DNA of 64,000 nt, taken from positions 558,489 to 622,488 of the forward strand of contig VXAA01003990.1 in assembly GCA_013399115.1 (NCBI GenBank), in the 5' to 3' direction. The position numbers and the translations under genes were made by a program. This DNA is from Anseranas semipalmata (lineage: Eukaryota > Chordata > Aves > Anseriformes > Anseranatidae). Positions 47,325 through 61,751 of the stretch are shown one piece after another. The notes under the pieces were generated by a model. That model saw nothing but the letters and a program-made list of their open reading frames with translations. It made no database searches and was not told where the DNA came from. The stretch's first letter is position 1. The number at the start of each line of letters is the position of its first letter.

Positions 47325-50300
47325 GTTGGCTATGTATCTGTATTAGCTTCAAGATAAGACTGTTACATTTTCAAATGGATTATTTCAATAGGTAAAAAAA
47401 AAAAGTCTATTTAAAAATATCAATGAAATGATGAGAAAACTGTTTGCAACTTACATTCTCCAAAATTCTTCTGGCTGGAAAGTAAAAACCACTCCACTTG
47501 ATGATTCCAAGTAATAATGATGATAATGATGATATAAAGAAGTGCCATAAATTTTGCAAAGCACAATAATGCTAGAATAGCAAAACTAGCCTCATATATA
47601 TATTTTTTTTATGTTGATATTTTATTGTTGCTTTCACTTGCCTATTGCCTGTAATTTAATATTTGGAATAGTAATTTATTCTAACCTCTCCAATGAAACC
47701 ATGAGAGTTTCTCTCTCTTTCTGGTTGAGTCTCTGCATATTTTAGGCAAAAAGATTTCTCTTGTCTGGAAGAATCTATTTGTTGTGGAGTAATCCACTTG
47801 AGAAAACTATGAAGACTTCTTACATTCTGGTGAACATTGGTAGATAACAATCAGGAAAAACATTGTACCGAAAATCAGCATGATTTTCTATTTGTATATG
47901 TGCAGGCAGACTAAAGGCACAGATAAAATATTTTATGGAGTTTGGCTCAAGATGAAAACAGAGCCAAATCAAAACAACTTTTGTTCCTGTAAAAAAAAAA
48001 AAGACAAAAACCCCAACAACTTGTGTTCCAGTAATGTCTCTCCAACTTTGATTTAAGCTTTGGTTTCATTCAAATGAAACCACTTAGCTTTGTCTGGTTT
48101 GACAGTCATAATCATACAAAACAACCATGTTTTGCCAATCACAATAAATTAATCCAAGGTCAGTCTAAATTTGTCTCACATTTTTTTCCAAATTCAATAA
48201 ATATTTAGCAGGTTGGACCAAAGTTTGAGGTTTCTAATGGATTCCCTGATGTTGTTTGGTCTCCTTTGATGGTTTGATGCAGAAAGAAAACACAGTTCTG
48301 CTGAAGTCTAGAAGGTGGTGACAAAGAGAGGCAGATGGAGGTCTGCGTGGACATGTTTCTCTGGTCCCCCAGATCCGGTCCCCCAGAATTATTTAAGCCA
48401 TGAAAATCTCTATGTAACAGATTGCTCTAGCAATAATTAGCCATGCACATGGTCATAGACACTATGAACATTTTGGTGGCACCTGAAATTCCAAATCCCC
48501 CAGCTAAATGAACAGTTCTTCTCTGAGTTATGCTATCTAAGTCCTCAGTGATGCTGTGTAAAATTATGAAACTATGTAGGATACTTTTAATCTCTGTTAA
48601 TGCACAGGATCTTCTTGATATTACTTTATTTCTGGACATGTATTTACTCAGCCTATAGACAATCCTCCCTATCAATGGAAAGATTTCTAGTTTGTTAAAT
48701 ATTCTTAATTTGTTAAGGAAATAGGGAAACATGGTGATCACATGACTCAGAGATTGAAAAACACTGATTTACAATGGTGTCTTGAAGTTTGCAACACTGT
48801 CTTTCATTTTATAACTTAGTCCTGGCATCCATTCACAGTTGCTCCATTTCAGCCCCCAAATAGAAATGTCTTTGGTGAATTAACACTGTCAAATTTCCTT
48901 GAGTACACAGAACTGTGAAATTTTCCTTACGGCAATTTTTGGATTAAGGGGTGTTAAAAACAAAATGAACAAACGTGAATATAGTGAAGTGGTATTGGCA
49001 GTAAATTGTGAAACAATCTGAGACAAATTATGTACATAGATTGAATTTCATGTTAAACTTTGTAAGAATTAAAAAAAAGTATTTTTTTCTGCCATATTAA
49101 ATTAATATTATTTCTACCTTTGAGAAAAAAAAAGTAAAGAAATAGTATTTAAAATATTGTACAGTTTGCTTTTGCTTTAACCAAGCTACAGTTAGAGGAA
49201 GAGGTGTAATTACAGCAGGGAAAAAACTGTTTGTGTTTAATACCAGTAGAAGCAGGGAGTAGATTTTAGCTACTTTCCATCACAGAACACACAACTAAAA
49301 TATCCTCTAGCTAGTGAAAATGAGTCCAGGCTACTGATTGTGCTTGTTTATGGACACTTTGATCCCAACTTTTGTACAACAGTGAGAGACTCCTGCTGTA
49401 TATGCTGTGATGCAGAATAAGCAAACAGAGAAGCAGAAATAAAGCTATCTTTCAGTCACGTTGCACATAGTAACATATGATGGCAATTATGAAGGACAAT
49501 GAGCTTGGACAAGGCAATATGAGCAGGTACTTCAAATATCCAGGGCTGGCTCCAACCCTCCTTGTTTTGTTTAAAGCCCATCCGTTGTCTGTGCTGGGGT
49601 TGCCAATGGGACCTCTGGATGGGGGAGAGATGGTGTTGGGGCTGTTGGGCACAGCCTGGTTTAGGTTCAAACTCCACCTGTGTTCAGAGCTGTGCTTGCA
49701 TTACTGGTTTGAGTTTAGCTCTGGATAAAGCAGTAGGGGACAACTGAATGTATCTAAAGCCAAAATGAACTTTTTTCTTTGAGTTACCACATGAATGTAC
49801 AATTTGAGCCAGAGAAATAAACAAAAAACTCTGCTCTCTTTGCAGCTGTCTTTTGCAGCTGTCTTTGGAAGGAAGAGCAATATAAAAAGCAAAGCATTTT
49901 TTTTCCCCAGTGTTCTTAAAATTGTGTGGTATTGTTTTTCTCAAATGATCGGTTTTCTCACTTGATCATGGTTGCCCAGGTATTTGTTTATTTCAGTTGT
50001 TTTTTCCTTATCTGTACTTTGGGTAGCGGTTTATCTTCGGAGGTGCGGGCAGCATCTGTAAGATATATCACCTAGACAAAGAGGAGACAGCACGCTCACG
50101 AGCTGTGAAGCCAAAAATGGAATCGGGAAAACTGAGATTCAGAGATGAAAAGAGAACTCTGCCACTTCAAATTCTGACAGTAAGGAAGCCAGTGAAAGCA
50201 GGAAGTAAGGGAAAGATACATTATATGCTGCATATTTTATTTGATTCTGAAATGGCATACGGAGGAGCTCCGGATAAGATTAAAGGAGAATTGAAGGTGC

Positions 50301-53300
50301 CAGGAGTAAAGAGGGATCAGTGCGTAAACCCCCAGTCAAGAAAATGATTTGTTACTTTATTTTTCAATCCTTTGCTCTGAAAAGGAGTGGGGTGAGGAAG
50401 TGAGAGAACAAACTAGACAGTGTGGAGGAATCGGCTCTGCTCAGAGATTTCCTCCAATGGCCCACAGCCGTGTGAGTGCTGGCTGGGGCACAGCGAAGGC
50501 GAGAGGAGCCTCCGAGGCAAAGACAGGAGTGGCAGAGAACAGCGAGTGCAGAAAGCCCAAGGTAGAGGTGAAGGCTGGATGGAAAGTCGAGACCCACAAG
50601 TCTGGGGGTGGGGGGGGAAGATAATTTAGGGAGGGGAGAAAGGAAGTGAGCAAAAAATGGGATAAAACATGTTGAAGAATAGAGAGTAATTTAGAAAAAA
50701 AGGATCTTGTATTTGTTACATGTGGTTTGAGAGAGCTAAGACTTGATGTGTGGGAGTCAGTCCAACACTGTAAGTTAAAAAAGGGTAAGAAAACATACCA
50801 GCAGGAGTGCTGAATTGAGATCAAGAGCAAGCGTCCTTACAGGTCACTGGAAAATCAGCGTCTGCCAGTCATTACCTCACTGTGACCATAGATATCTTCT
50901 AGCCAAAGTGTAAAGAAAAAACACTTTAATCTCAGATATCCCTGTGTGTTAATTCTAGATCTATGATGATATGCCAAAGAGTGAGGTCCTTGCATCTAGT
51001 GGGCTTCAGCAGAGAGGTAGTGCCTGAGGTGTGATTCAGAAATGGCTTGCAACTATCTGCTCTGCCATTTGGTCACACGGGTGTCTACCCCAGCCCTGTG
51101 GCCTAGCTCCCAGTGGAAAAACCAGGATTTGTCCTGCATAACAAGGGACAGAAGAATGCCTTTAGATTTGTGTTCAGAAAACACAACGTGGAGTTTGAGA
51201 AGAGACAGTTCATTTCAGTGTGGCAGTTGCTGCGTAGCGAAATCCTTGTAGAGTCCGCTGGAAGATGCTAGTGGTGGGACTGGCCACTGTTTTCTAGCAT
51301 CTTGACAAAATTGCAACTACAAATCACAAGCCTGGGACAAGCTGAAAATGAAGCAGAGGCCTGGACTCCAAATGTTCTTTGTTTCATGGGGTGCAGCGAA
51401 AACAATGGTAGAAACAGTTGGCAGGTCATATTTTAATGACTGAACTTTTCCATTGTTTCATATTAATTTTCATAAATATTCATTAATGTGACACACAGAG
51501 TTGACTTGTATAACAGTTTGCAGTATCTGAGGCCATTCTGTTGGTCTGATTATTTTATCACTTGCACAACTAACAGTGACAAGCTGGGCACACTGAAAGT
51601 GTTTATCCTGAGTGTCAGTCTGCTTCATTCCTCCAACAAATTCAGTTACTTCTCCCTTTGACTCCTGTTATTTCACCAGTATTTCCTCCCTGTTAGACTG
51701 TCTGGTAGAAGACTAGCTGAAGGAAACTCACACTGCACCCTGGCTTCTGCCTTTGTAATCATCATAAACCTCTCACGTGCAATGTCATCTTTCTATATTA
51801 TACACACCGTGCTTCATCACAAGGAATCAGAAAGCCTAATGTATCATGCAACACCCGCAGAAGAAAAGGTATGGATACATTTACTGAGCAGGTCACCTCT
51901 AGCTTCTTTCTCCCACCATTTCCTGCAAGCACGTGGCTCCAAATTCATGTTTCCCTGAGCTAGAAAGCCTTAAAAATTTATTATTCTTATCATCACCATT
52001 GCTGTTATTATTTAGAGAATAGTAGTGGTTTAGAGCAATGCAGTCTCAGACACTGTTCAGATGACTGACATTAAAAGAAAGCACTTCTATCCTAGACAAA
52101 TTAAAACTTTGGTAAATGAGATGAGGAAATGTTCTGATTAAATAAACAAAAAGGTAAAGAAAGTGAAGAAGGAACATGTACTTCCTCTGGAAAGTTGTGG
52201 CAAAGCTTTGCTAGTAGGCAGAGAAGGCAGTATGAAAGGCCTGTGAGAGCTGAGAGTCAGGGCTGCAGAGATGTGGCCAGCATCCCAGCTGCTCGAGACC
52301 AGCCCTTGCAGACCTGCGACACTTAGCTCTGAGCCGATTAGCTCCAGGCTGGCACCCAGCATGTTGTGACTGACAAGCAGCAGGGCTGCTGCAAGGCATG
52401 AAGATAGGAACCACAATATCATAAAAGGGGTGTCCGTGGGGAGCACCAGCTCCTGGCTGCTGCCTTCACTAGTCTCAGCCCAGGAGGAGTCCAGAGACAG
52501 ATGCTACTCAGCAGCACCTTGCTTCTCTAATGCACAGCTTCTCCTGTCATTTCTACTAGTACACATAATCTCTAATTTAGGAAAGAAAAAACAAGTCTGC
52601 CACATCTCCCTTAAAAATTTGCCTGCTGCAAGCCTAAGCAGTCTATGTCCATTCAAACAAGTCTTTTGTTATGCAGGCTGTCTGAGGGCTTCATATAAAC
52701 TCCTTGCCATGAAACGAAGCAGACGGAAGACTTAGAATGCAATTTCACACTGTACATGGCATGTCCGTTTGAGGAGCAGGAGCCCACAGCTTGGGTTTTA
52801 TATCACATACACAGAATAGGGTCCTTCTGCCATCAGACCAACACCAGCAAAGGCTCTTGGCTTGGTTTCCAAAGTTGCTGAACATCTGCTGTTCTTGCTG
52901 ACTTCAGCACACGGTGCAAGAGCTCAGCAAGAGCTCAGCAACTCTGAATGTCAGACCGGCTGCGTGACGTCCTGAAGTCTCCTGTGGTACAGGGAGGTCC
53001 ACAGCGGGTTTGATGCTGGCATGAGATTGGTTGTTTCAGCGTGCTGGAAGAAAAAAGCACTCGTGCTCTGTGGCCAAGCAGGCAATTGATGGGGGAAATA
53101 CAGCAGTGGCACAAAAAATGTGGTGCAAGCTGAGGCAATCATCACTCCAGCAAGCACAATGAACACCTTCTGGCTACATACATGGCTACATGTGTTATGC
53201 ATTAGAGTTACACATGTTAACTATACCCATATATTTTTTCCTTCTGCAGAGATAGCCAAACCCTGGTACTAAAGGCCAGTTGATTGACAGACGTAGTGTG

Positions 53301-53804
53301 GTCCTCCGGATTCACAAGTCTATGGGTACAGGAGGACCAAGAAGACTGCTGAGCCTCTCACTAGTAGCTTGTCCTTGGGTGACTTTGCTTCTCTGCTGCT
53401 GATGTTGGTCATCCGTTCCCAGGAGTTGTAGGCTTCCTGCAGTTGTAGGCTTCCGTCAGGAAACACCGACTGGAGCTGGGGGAATAGAGGAAGCTGCTCC
53501 CAGTGAGTGCTGTGGCCTGCTGACGATTAACTTCACCTGAGGAGGGGCTGTGGCATTGAGCCGGATGGCTTAGGAGGAGGGAGAGGTGTCAGTGTGGAAG
53601 AGAGCCAAAGACCAAGCATAGGCTTAGAGACAAGAGGAGTGCGAGGAGGAGCCGTGGGAGGTCATTACCCATCCTCTTGCCTCAAGAGAGGATCTGCTGT
53701 GCTGAAACTTTCTGACAGGTGCGTTTCTTCTTACAAAGGCCACCAGTACTAGAAATTGCACAGCTTCCCTCAGAAGCACCTTCCCGTGCTTAAGTATCCG
53801 TATG
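47325..53804. other. Intergenic; minor tandem duplications, no gene recognised
   Basis: Holds a GAT-rich stretch at 47516-47534 and three short tandem duplications: 49839-49864 (TTTGCAGCTGTCT unit), 52916-52942 (AGCTCAGCAAG unit) and 53424-53457 (17-bp unit starting AGTTGTAGGC). MIR-like words occur near 49991-50030 and 50118-50160. A purine-rich zone spans 50380-50720. Nothing supports a gene. Confidence 0.5.
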
Positions 53805-54330
53805 GCTGAAATGTTTTCCTAATGCTGACCTTATTCTTCCCTACTCTAATTTAAGCGTATTATTGCTTGTCACATCTAAAGGGAGGTGAAAAGAGTGAGA
53901 AGAGGTCCTTCCCCTTTGGCATGTGTCATTCAAAGCATTCCAAGCCTATTACCACTTCTTATTTCCATTTTTTTCTCTAGACTAAACAGTATGAAATTTC
54001 TTTTCTCTGCTTGTTTCCTCAATCTCTGCTTGTTCTCGTTGTCCTTCTGTAAGTCCCTGAGAGTCCCCTCCCTTCACAGCATTTCAGAAGTGCAGCATCC
54101 AAGACCAGACTCAGTACTTCAGCAGAGGCCCTCCAAGCAAGCCGTAGGATGTCTCATGATCATCGCTCCTGTTTACACCCCCAGCATTCACCTTTTCTGC
54201 AGCTCCCCATGCAGCACCAGTAGCTCCCATCCGACGTCTAAACCAGGGTCACCCGCAGGTCCTTTTTCCATGGTCCTGCTGTGTAATGAGGAATTTCCTC
54301 CCAAGGAATTTAGGCTGCTGATTGTTGAGG
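53805..54330 (-). mobile_element. CR1 LINE fragment (antisense, about 0.5 kb)
   Basis: The plus strand shows in order ATGTTTTCCTAATGCTGACC, TAATTTAAGCGTATTATTGC, TTTCTCTAGACTAAACAGTA, TTTCCTCAATCTCTGCTTG and ACTCAGTACTTCAGCAGAGG. These correspond to the classic antisense CR1 succession ('...TCTCCAGACTAAACA...ACACAATACTCCAGCTGAGG'). It is diverged and has lost coding capacity. The 149-codon plus-strand frame at 53886-54335 is a chance frame in the antisense strand. Confidence 0.8.
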
Positions 54331-57300
54331 AATAAAGCACTCTCAGGACAAACTAGAAAGCTAGTGCTTTGACACATGGTTCATTTTGAAATGGACCATT
54401 ATTTACTGAGCAAAAAAAAAAAAAAANAATAAAACTGTTCTCCCAAGTCCATGGAAAGCTGTCTGGCCCCAAGGCCAGTTTGATTTAACCTTTGCTGGCC
54501 CAGCCGTCATAGCAAAGAAAGCTGCTGGAACAATAGTAGCAGCCACGGCAGCAAGGAAAACAGAAGCAGCGAGGTTTGCAGGAACTGGATGCTGGCCATA
54601 CATCTGGGCAAGCCCATTGCACTCAACCCGTGATGCAAGCCCTGCTCAATGCAGACAGACATGTGCATTTAAATCCAGCCTACTTGTAAGCTTTTAGCAA
54701 TTGGAGGATCCCCTGGAGTGCCCCCTTCAGCATTAAAGGACCATTTATTTCCATGCTGGAACATCCTGGAGACAGGCATGGTGAGGGTAGAAGGGAAATG
54801 TTGCAGGGTCAGCCCACCAGAAAGGTCCACTTTGGCCTTCCAGCAGACACTGATGCCTTTTCCCCTCACTCTTCTTATTCTCTTATTTGGGCATTAAGTT
54901 CAAATTTTAAACTAAATTAATAGTGAAAAAAATCCCCCTCAGTAAATAATTTGAGGCAATATTTTACTTTTCACTCAGAATCCTAGTAATATCTAAATCA
55001 ATGAGAGGATTTCAGTTGTTCTCAGTTTGCAAAACCAGTTTGCAGAAGGTACTGCCCTGCTCTACATAAAGGTCACTGGTTAAGGCTTACTCTTTTCACA
55101 GCTGTTTTTAGATAAAACACAATCTCTTGATATGACTATGGTTAAAGGGTACTCTGTGCATGCGTGTGTGAGTGTGTGGGAGAGAGAAGCACACAGCGGT
55201 TTTTATTTTCCTTCGTTTAACAGGGCTATTTTGTGAGGCTGAAAAAAAAATTGTTAAACTTGCCTTAATTGATTGTTTAAAGTACCATGGTGGATTTGTC
55301 TTTTAAACATAGCCCGTGGTTAAAGTTCCCATTGCATTGTATTTGAAGTAGGTCCTTTGTGCTTTAAAATGAAAACTGTAAAACTTTTGGTGTTTAAGGC
55401 TTTCTGACTCCAAGTTAATTGTTTTCCTTTAATATGAGCAGAATTAAAGATATTAAAAATCGACTGTTGGAGCACATAATTGTGGCCTCCCATCTATTCT
55501 TCTTGTGGAAATGAAAGAAATATTGAAAGAGTTTCTATTTTACAATACCAGAGGTGGCCAAGCATTTACAACTCTATATATTCTTTTAGTTGAATTCTTC
55601 TAAACCTCACGCCTGGCTAGCAGTTTTCTCCCAGACGATTTTCATTTTCAAAACATTCACATCCAATAAACTACACGAAACATAGTGTGAGAGAAAAAAG
55701 GGGACAGGAAATGGCTCTGTTGCATGGTTATTACATCCTATTGCCTGTGGGTTGCTTTGTTATGAGTTTTAACTATGTAAATATGACGTATATGACATCA
55801 GAATTTAATCTAAAGCTACTAGGTGGGAGATAGAGTGTGACTTTATTGTTAAGGCTAAAATCAACTGGGTGTTGACAGGTCTCAAAAGTCACTGAGTATA
55901 AGCTTGAAAAGGAAAAGCTCAGACTGATAAGCTGTTCCTTGATTGACAACTTCAGGCTTGACTGCAAGTATTGAAAACAGTTGAGCAAATGGAGGGAAAA
56001 AAGTTTTATTTCATAAGAAACTACACTGGGAAATACAGGAGGATTTATAAGCTGATGCAGCACAAAAACCTAAGAAAAACAGGTGTGAGGTTTATAAAAT
56101 CTGGAAACCGGGAAAGGACATTGTCCGTGAATGATTTCCCCATTATGGTTTAATTAACCTTGTAAAAACCCCTATGCAAAAATAATGCCATGATAGGGGG
56201 AAAAATAAAACACTGGTGTCCACTAGCTTCGACTTTCAACAAATCATATGTCAACAGCTCATGGCAAGGAGGTGGGTTGAAAAAAAAGAGAAGAAAGAAA
56301 ATAAGAGAGAAGGATTTCAGTGGGAAATAAATGCACCAGGGAAAACAACACACTGATTTTTCATCTTTCTAGTGAAGTCAGACCAATTTTTGGCACTGTA
56401 AAATCCATTATGGAGATAATAAAATAAATACAGTTTAAAGTAGCAATCGTGGGTTGATTGAAATGTTATGATAGCTACACATGCTATATCTTATCAAATA
56501 TTATCCATAAGGAAGCATTCAATTCATATTGTGCCAATTATCATACTGTGTGCATCATAAACTTTTATTGCTTGTTATGGAATGCCACTCAGCCAACTTT
56601 TTCTTCAGATATTGCATCATCACATTCAGATGGAAAACATATTCTAATGTGGCAAAGTGTTAAAGAAATCTAATACTCTGGGGCTGAATGAAAATGTTAA
56701 GGTTCATCTCCTGGATAAGAAAAACAATTTATGAATGCAATATTCATTTCCTGAGGTGGGCATAAGCAAAAACCTCATCTGAAACTTAAAACCGAGATGT
56801 TGGCCTTCACTAGTTTCCTTAGTTTAACTCATTGATGTCATGCATTATGGACCACTGCTAAGACCACATCTGGGAAGGACTCTCTTTTTTCAGCTCTCCA
56901 GATCACTTTTACAGGGAACTCCTTGTATAATTGCATGTGCTGAGGCTGAACCTCAAGGGCCAACAGATCATGTTTCACTTTTAATATATTACTGAAGAAT
57001 ATCAAAATAATCTACTTGTTTAATCTTGATCATGCCAGCTGATTAACACTTTGACACCCTGAATCACGGATGTTAAGTACTACAGGGTAAGGTTTCAGTG
57101 AAGCATACAAACTATAATGAGGCTTTGTGAAGTTACAGATCTGAGGTTAATATATTTACTTAAGCATTCTCAGTAGGCAAAGCAGTGCTGTAGCTATCAG
57201 AAGATGACTTGGACAACATTCATAAAAAGCACCCATTATACATGGGGGTAGGTGCTGGAGTCGGCAGCAGCTGACTGGGATGGGGTAGGAATATTCCTCC

Positions 57301-60300
57301 TGGAGGTGGTGACAAAGTGCTTCTGATTTCTCTTTCAGGGGCTTCACAAGCAAAGCAGGAAGGGTACAGTAACAGGAGACTGGTCCAAAGGACTTGTGAA
57401 TAAGTGACTTGTAATGGAATCTCGCACCATTTCTGATGCACCTCCTGTGTGGAAGCAATAAACTTAGAAGCAGCTGAGCCAGCGGACATCCCAATAAATG
57501 CCCCCAGGTATAGCAGGCAGAGGACCAGATGAAATTCTGTTCTCTGCCTTGATGTATTGGATCAGCTTCCACAATTCAGAGTGTGTGAGCATCTCTCCCT
57601 TCCACCAGAAGCCCCATTGATTTCAATGGCAATTCACAATGGCAAGATAACACAGCACTAAAAGAACGCCTTTCTGAAAGAGACTGATTTTGATTCTTTT
57701 CTTTATAAATTCCCATGTTGTTCACTTTGTTGTTTATTGACAGCAACTGCATGGTTTGGTAACAACATACAAGGGTAATTATAGATGCAAAATATATTCC
57801 AATGTATCAAGAATTGAGACTGTCTGCTTGACTCTGCCGTTCCCTATTTGTCCAAATATCTATTCCGAACTTTATTCATCTGGACCATGCTTGTTTGAGT
57901 GGTAAGCAACCAGAGATGGGAGGTTGCATGTTATGGTCAAAATAAGGTCAAAATATCTAATGTATATGATGCTTCTTCCAAGCACTTCCACAAGTTTCTC
58001 TGTCTATCTTGCAGTTGAAGACCAGCTGAAGTGTCCTACTGTAGCAGCCCTCTCTTATAAGCTTTGGAGAACATGTAACTGCAGGGTTTCAGTCTTCTAG
58101 TCTGTTATGAATGATTTACTCCCTGTGTGGGAATCCTATATTGTCATAAGCATTGCTCCCAAGGGAACATCTGTAACTGTGAGTAGGGCAGGAGTACAGT
58201 GGGGCAGGAGCGGGACAGCACAGACACTGTACTGTCTTTAATACAGTGAGTAGGGGACCATCTGGGTGTTACCATGCCTTCTGTTCCCAGAAAAGGAGTG
58301 GATTTATAACAAGTGGGAGTTGCCAACCTTTCCTGATGCAGCACTAAGTATATCAAGCTCTTCACCTTGCTGAAAACCCCAGCGTATGTACCACATACTT
58401 CAGAAAGCCAAGTGGAGAAAGAACACTGCAAGATGTCAGCAGCTCCACAGCTGTCTGACTGTCCCACTGGGAAGGAAGCAACCAGCATCCCGGCAGACTT
58501 GGTGACTGCTGGCCACTGTAGTCTCTGATGGGCTCCTTCTTCCTGTCTCTGAGCATCCCGGTTATCCACCAAAACATTGCTGCTGCTTATATGGAGCAGT
58601 GCCAACTTAGGAAATGACTCCTGTGCTGTTTGTGAGCTATGCGTGCTCCAAGAGTCATAGGCTGGCCACTCCGTTTTTTTTTTTCAGCTTTGTTGTTTAG
58701 CTGCCTGCAGTAAGAAAAAGGTAGCTTGCTCCCAGAAGTGCGTATTTCCATTCTGTGAAATACGACCCGTTCCTGAGTCCTTGATCTCTCCTTCCCAAAT
58801 AAGAAATCTTAGCTATTCCCAGTTTACCCTGGTGGAGAATTAGCTGGCATCTATAGTATATACCTGATACCAGGCTCTGCTACTATAATGCCTGTTGCAT
58901 CCAAGTCCTTTCTAAATGAAAAACTAGGAGCATTGAGATCCTCCATTTCAACTCCTTACTTGCTCTCCTAGGCTGCATTTTTCCTTCCTGCATGAGAATT
59001 AAGTATGAGGTTTGCAAAAGAACTCAGCAGTGGATTATTTCTGTTCTTTTTGAAGTCAGTGGGATCACAGTTAAGCCAAATCTGAGCACTTCAAAATTTT
59101 TTGAACCTTAAAATGGATAGGCAAAAATAGATAGTTTCGTGAATGTGCCGTGGAACGATTTTTTTTTTTTTTAATCAACTGTTACTCGTCACAAATACAG
59201 CAAAACACCACAATCTTAATGATGAAAGGATACAATCACGTGCCCAGGGCTGCTTGCCATCCCAAAGGCCATGATAAATGGGAGTTGGGGGTTAAAAAAA
59301 AGAAAGTACCCCTACTGCATCTCTCGAACTGTTATTAGTCCTTCCACATTCATTTTTTTTGAATGCGCTTTCCACCTTTTTTATTAGACTGCAGTGCCAG
59401 AACTCCTACCTCACACCTCTGGACTCCCTTGGCAATGTCATAAAAACAGATTCATCAGCCACCACCAGACCCAGACCAACAAACCAATGACAAAAGAAAT
59501 GTGAATATAGCCCAAACTGATTCCCTGAGCAACAAAAAAGACTAAATAGTTGTGCAACATACTGCACATTTTTTAAAAACTCTTTTTGGAATAAGACTCT
59601 TTTCCCATTCAGTTATGCTTCAAATCTGACACACTACACAGGAACATTTGTCAATGAATTTCATAATCCTTCTGACAGAAGTTACCACTAAATTGCTGCT
59701 GTTGTTACAGCTGCAGGAAGACTAGGGGCCTTGATCCAAAACTCAGCACTAAAAAAGATGTGGGAACTCAATGCTAGAAATGATGTGGGAACATCAGCCA
59801 CACAGAGGAGCCAAAGGCGGAGAAGGAGGGCATCTGTTTACCTCTGCTTGTGCCTTTCCTGGGGAGCTGGAGGGACATGGCAGTCAGAGCCACAGGTCAA
59901 AGACAGCCCAACACATCCAACTGATGTGAGTTTTATCTGGGAACAGATACCTTGACAAATCATTTACTCCAGTAGCAAACTAATGCTTTTGAAGCAAAAA
60001 TTCCTGTCTGCTCAGAGAGGGGATGTTGATCCCAAAGATGTGTGCCACTGGCACCAGGGGGAAGAGACGAGCATTTGGGGGCCAGTCGTCTGAGGGAAAC
60101 ATGATCGTATTCACCGAGGTTATTAGCATTTGTGAGGTGACCGCTGTATTTTTAGTGCAACCGCCTATCTTTATTCTTCCTCGTGCATCAGTAACGTTCC
60201 CCTACAACCATAGCTCGTCCTTGCCAGGAAAAACAACTCTGCCTAATCCTTCTGCCAGAGGCTGTAAAACAGTAACAGGGGCCGGGTTCAAGCAGCTGGG

Positions 60301-61751
60301 GTAGTCCAAAGCTGGAGTGACGGCTCCATCGGCTTTATACCTCCCCTGTTCAACTCCAGGGCTGCTGCGCAGCTGCTAGCTTGTTCTGGGGGTCAGTTCT
60401 GGCGCAAACCAAACCATTTCCTCCAAGGAACAGCCAAAGCACAGAGGGGAGGACAGTTCCTTCCAAGGTCCTCACCCCTGGAGTGGCACTGGGGATGTGA
60501 GCCAGTCTGTACCAATTTGCCCAGAGATCTGGCAAGCATCCACGAAACAGTTTTGACGTGCCCCCTAAAAGCCAGTCAGCAGCAGCAGGCAGCATATCTG
60601 AGAACACGGAGAGACTTAGCTTGGCACCTGTGCAAAGTCTGGCCTCTGCACCAGTCTGATGTGATATGAAAAAGATTTTGCTAGGGGAAGAAAGGACCCT
60701 GCAACCATCTATGCGTATGATTAGTGTAATGGTCCCTGACAGCAAACAAGCAGGAACTCTGTTCCCTGTCTTCCAGCACGGAGAGTTAACAGGCAAGAGC
60801 ATCTTCATACTTGTCCCTTCTCCTTCCCCTAAGTCCTGCTCACAGCTGGTTGCCAGCAGGTAGCGTCTTCCTAAGCTGCGCTGATATTAGCAGACTAAAT
60901 GGGCCGTTCTCAGGGGCTGAGGCCAGGAAAAGGCCTGAGGCCTCGTGCTATTCTTGTACTCTCTAGAAGAAAGAGGGTAGAAACCTTGCATTTCCTTCTT
61001 TTTAGCAATATATAGAAAGCAGAAAATGTCTTTGTCCTTGAGTTCCATATAACAGAAAATTTGGGTAAAAGATCATAATCCAATGAAGCTGGTCAGTGTC
61101 CTGCTTCCTACTATTCACCAGTACATAGAGGCAGCTCCTTACCTCTAACTACTCAGGATTTACACTTCTAAGTAACTGTTTAAAAGATACTATGATGGCC
61201 TCACCAAAACTAGCCTTTTTTTTTGGTGTTATTTACTTTGTTTCTGTGCCTTGGGCTTGGATACATCAGGCCTGTGCACACATCTTGCTTTTTAGCTTTT
61301 TATTACACACTACGATGTAAGAAGTGTGCTCTATCTCCATTAGTTTGGTTTCTGCACCGAATGCTGAAATGCATAAACAGACAAACTGCAAAAGCATCAG
61401 CTGTGTTTGCTTAAGGATCTTAAGCATAGCTCACTTTCTAAGGACTGACATATCCCTTGTCCATCTTTTCTTCTGTCTCCTTATAGATGCTGTTTTCTGG
61501 TAGGGCTCAAACTTCTAAGTTGCAAAGGACAAGGAAAGAGAGAGACACAGGAATCAAGAAAGATGGGAAGTCTGAGGACATCCTGCTTTTTCTAAGCTGT
61601 GTGTTTTTTTCAGCATGAGGTGCCTCGTAACTCATTAAAAATTAGCCTCAAGAATGCAAAAGGGAAAAACAGTGGCTTATTCACTAAATTTAAGTCTATG
61701 GTAAATAGCAGCTGTAAATAGACTCACTCATTTACTTGCTGACTAAAACTT
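54331..61751. other. Intergenic; no gene recognised
   Basis: An A run with an N at 54427 starts this stretch. CAGAGGTGGCCAAGC at 55549-55563 resembles an hAT end. CATTGATTTCAATGGCAATT (57613-57632) and TTGAAGTCAGTGGGA (59050-59064) are isolated scraps of old amniote repeats. Frames on the minus strand at 57156-57572, 58144-58605 and 60350-60808 show no recognisable similarity. 55.1-56.9 kb is AT-rich with many TAAT cores and could hold conserved regulatory sequence, which cannot be judged here. Confidence 0.5.

Noticed and set aside
48427..48741. 104-codon minus-strand frame with a hydrophobic end
   Set aside because: Briefly considered as a retroviral or transposon remnant, but no diagnostic motif, LTR or terminal repeat is visible.
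49664..49675. GGTTCAAACTCC, similar to a tRNA B box
   Set aside because: No A box at the right distance and no cloverleaf can be drawn; the same holds for GGTTCAAATGCC near 40619.
53886..54335. 149-codon plus-strand frame
   Set aside because: It lies within, and antisense to, a recognisable CR1 fragment.
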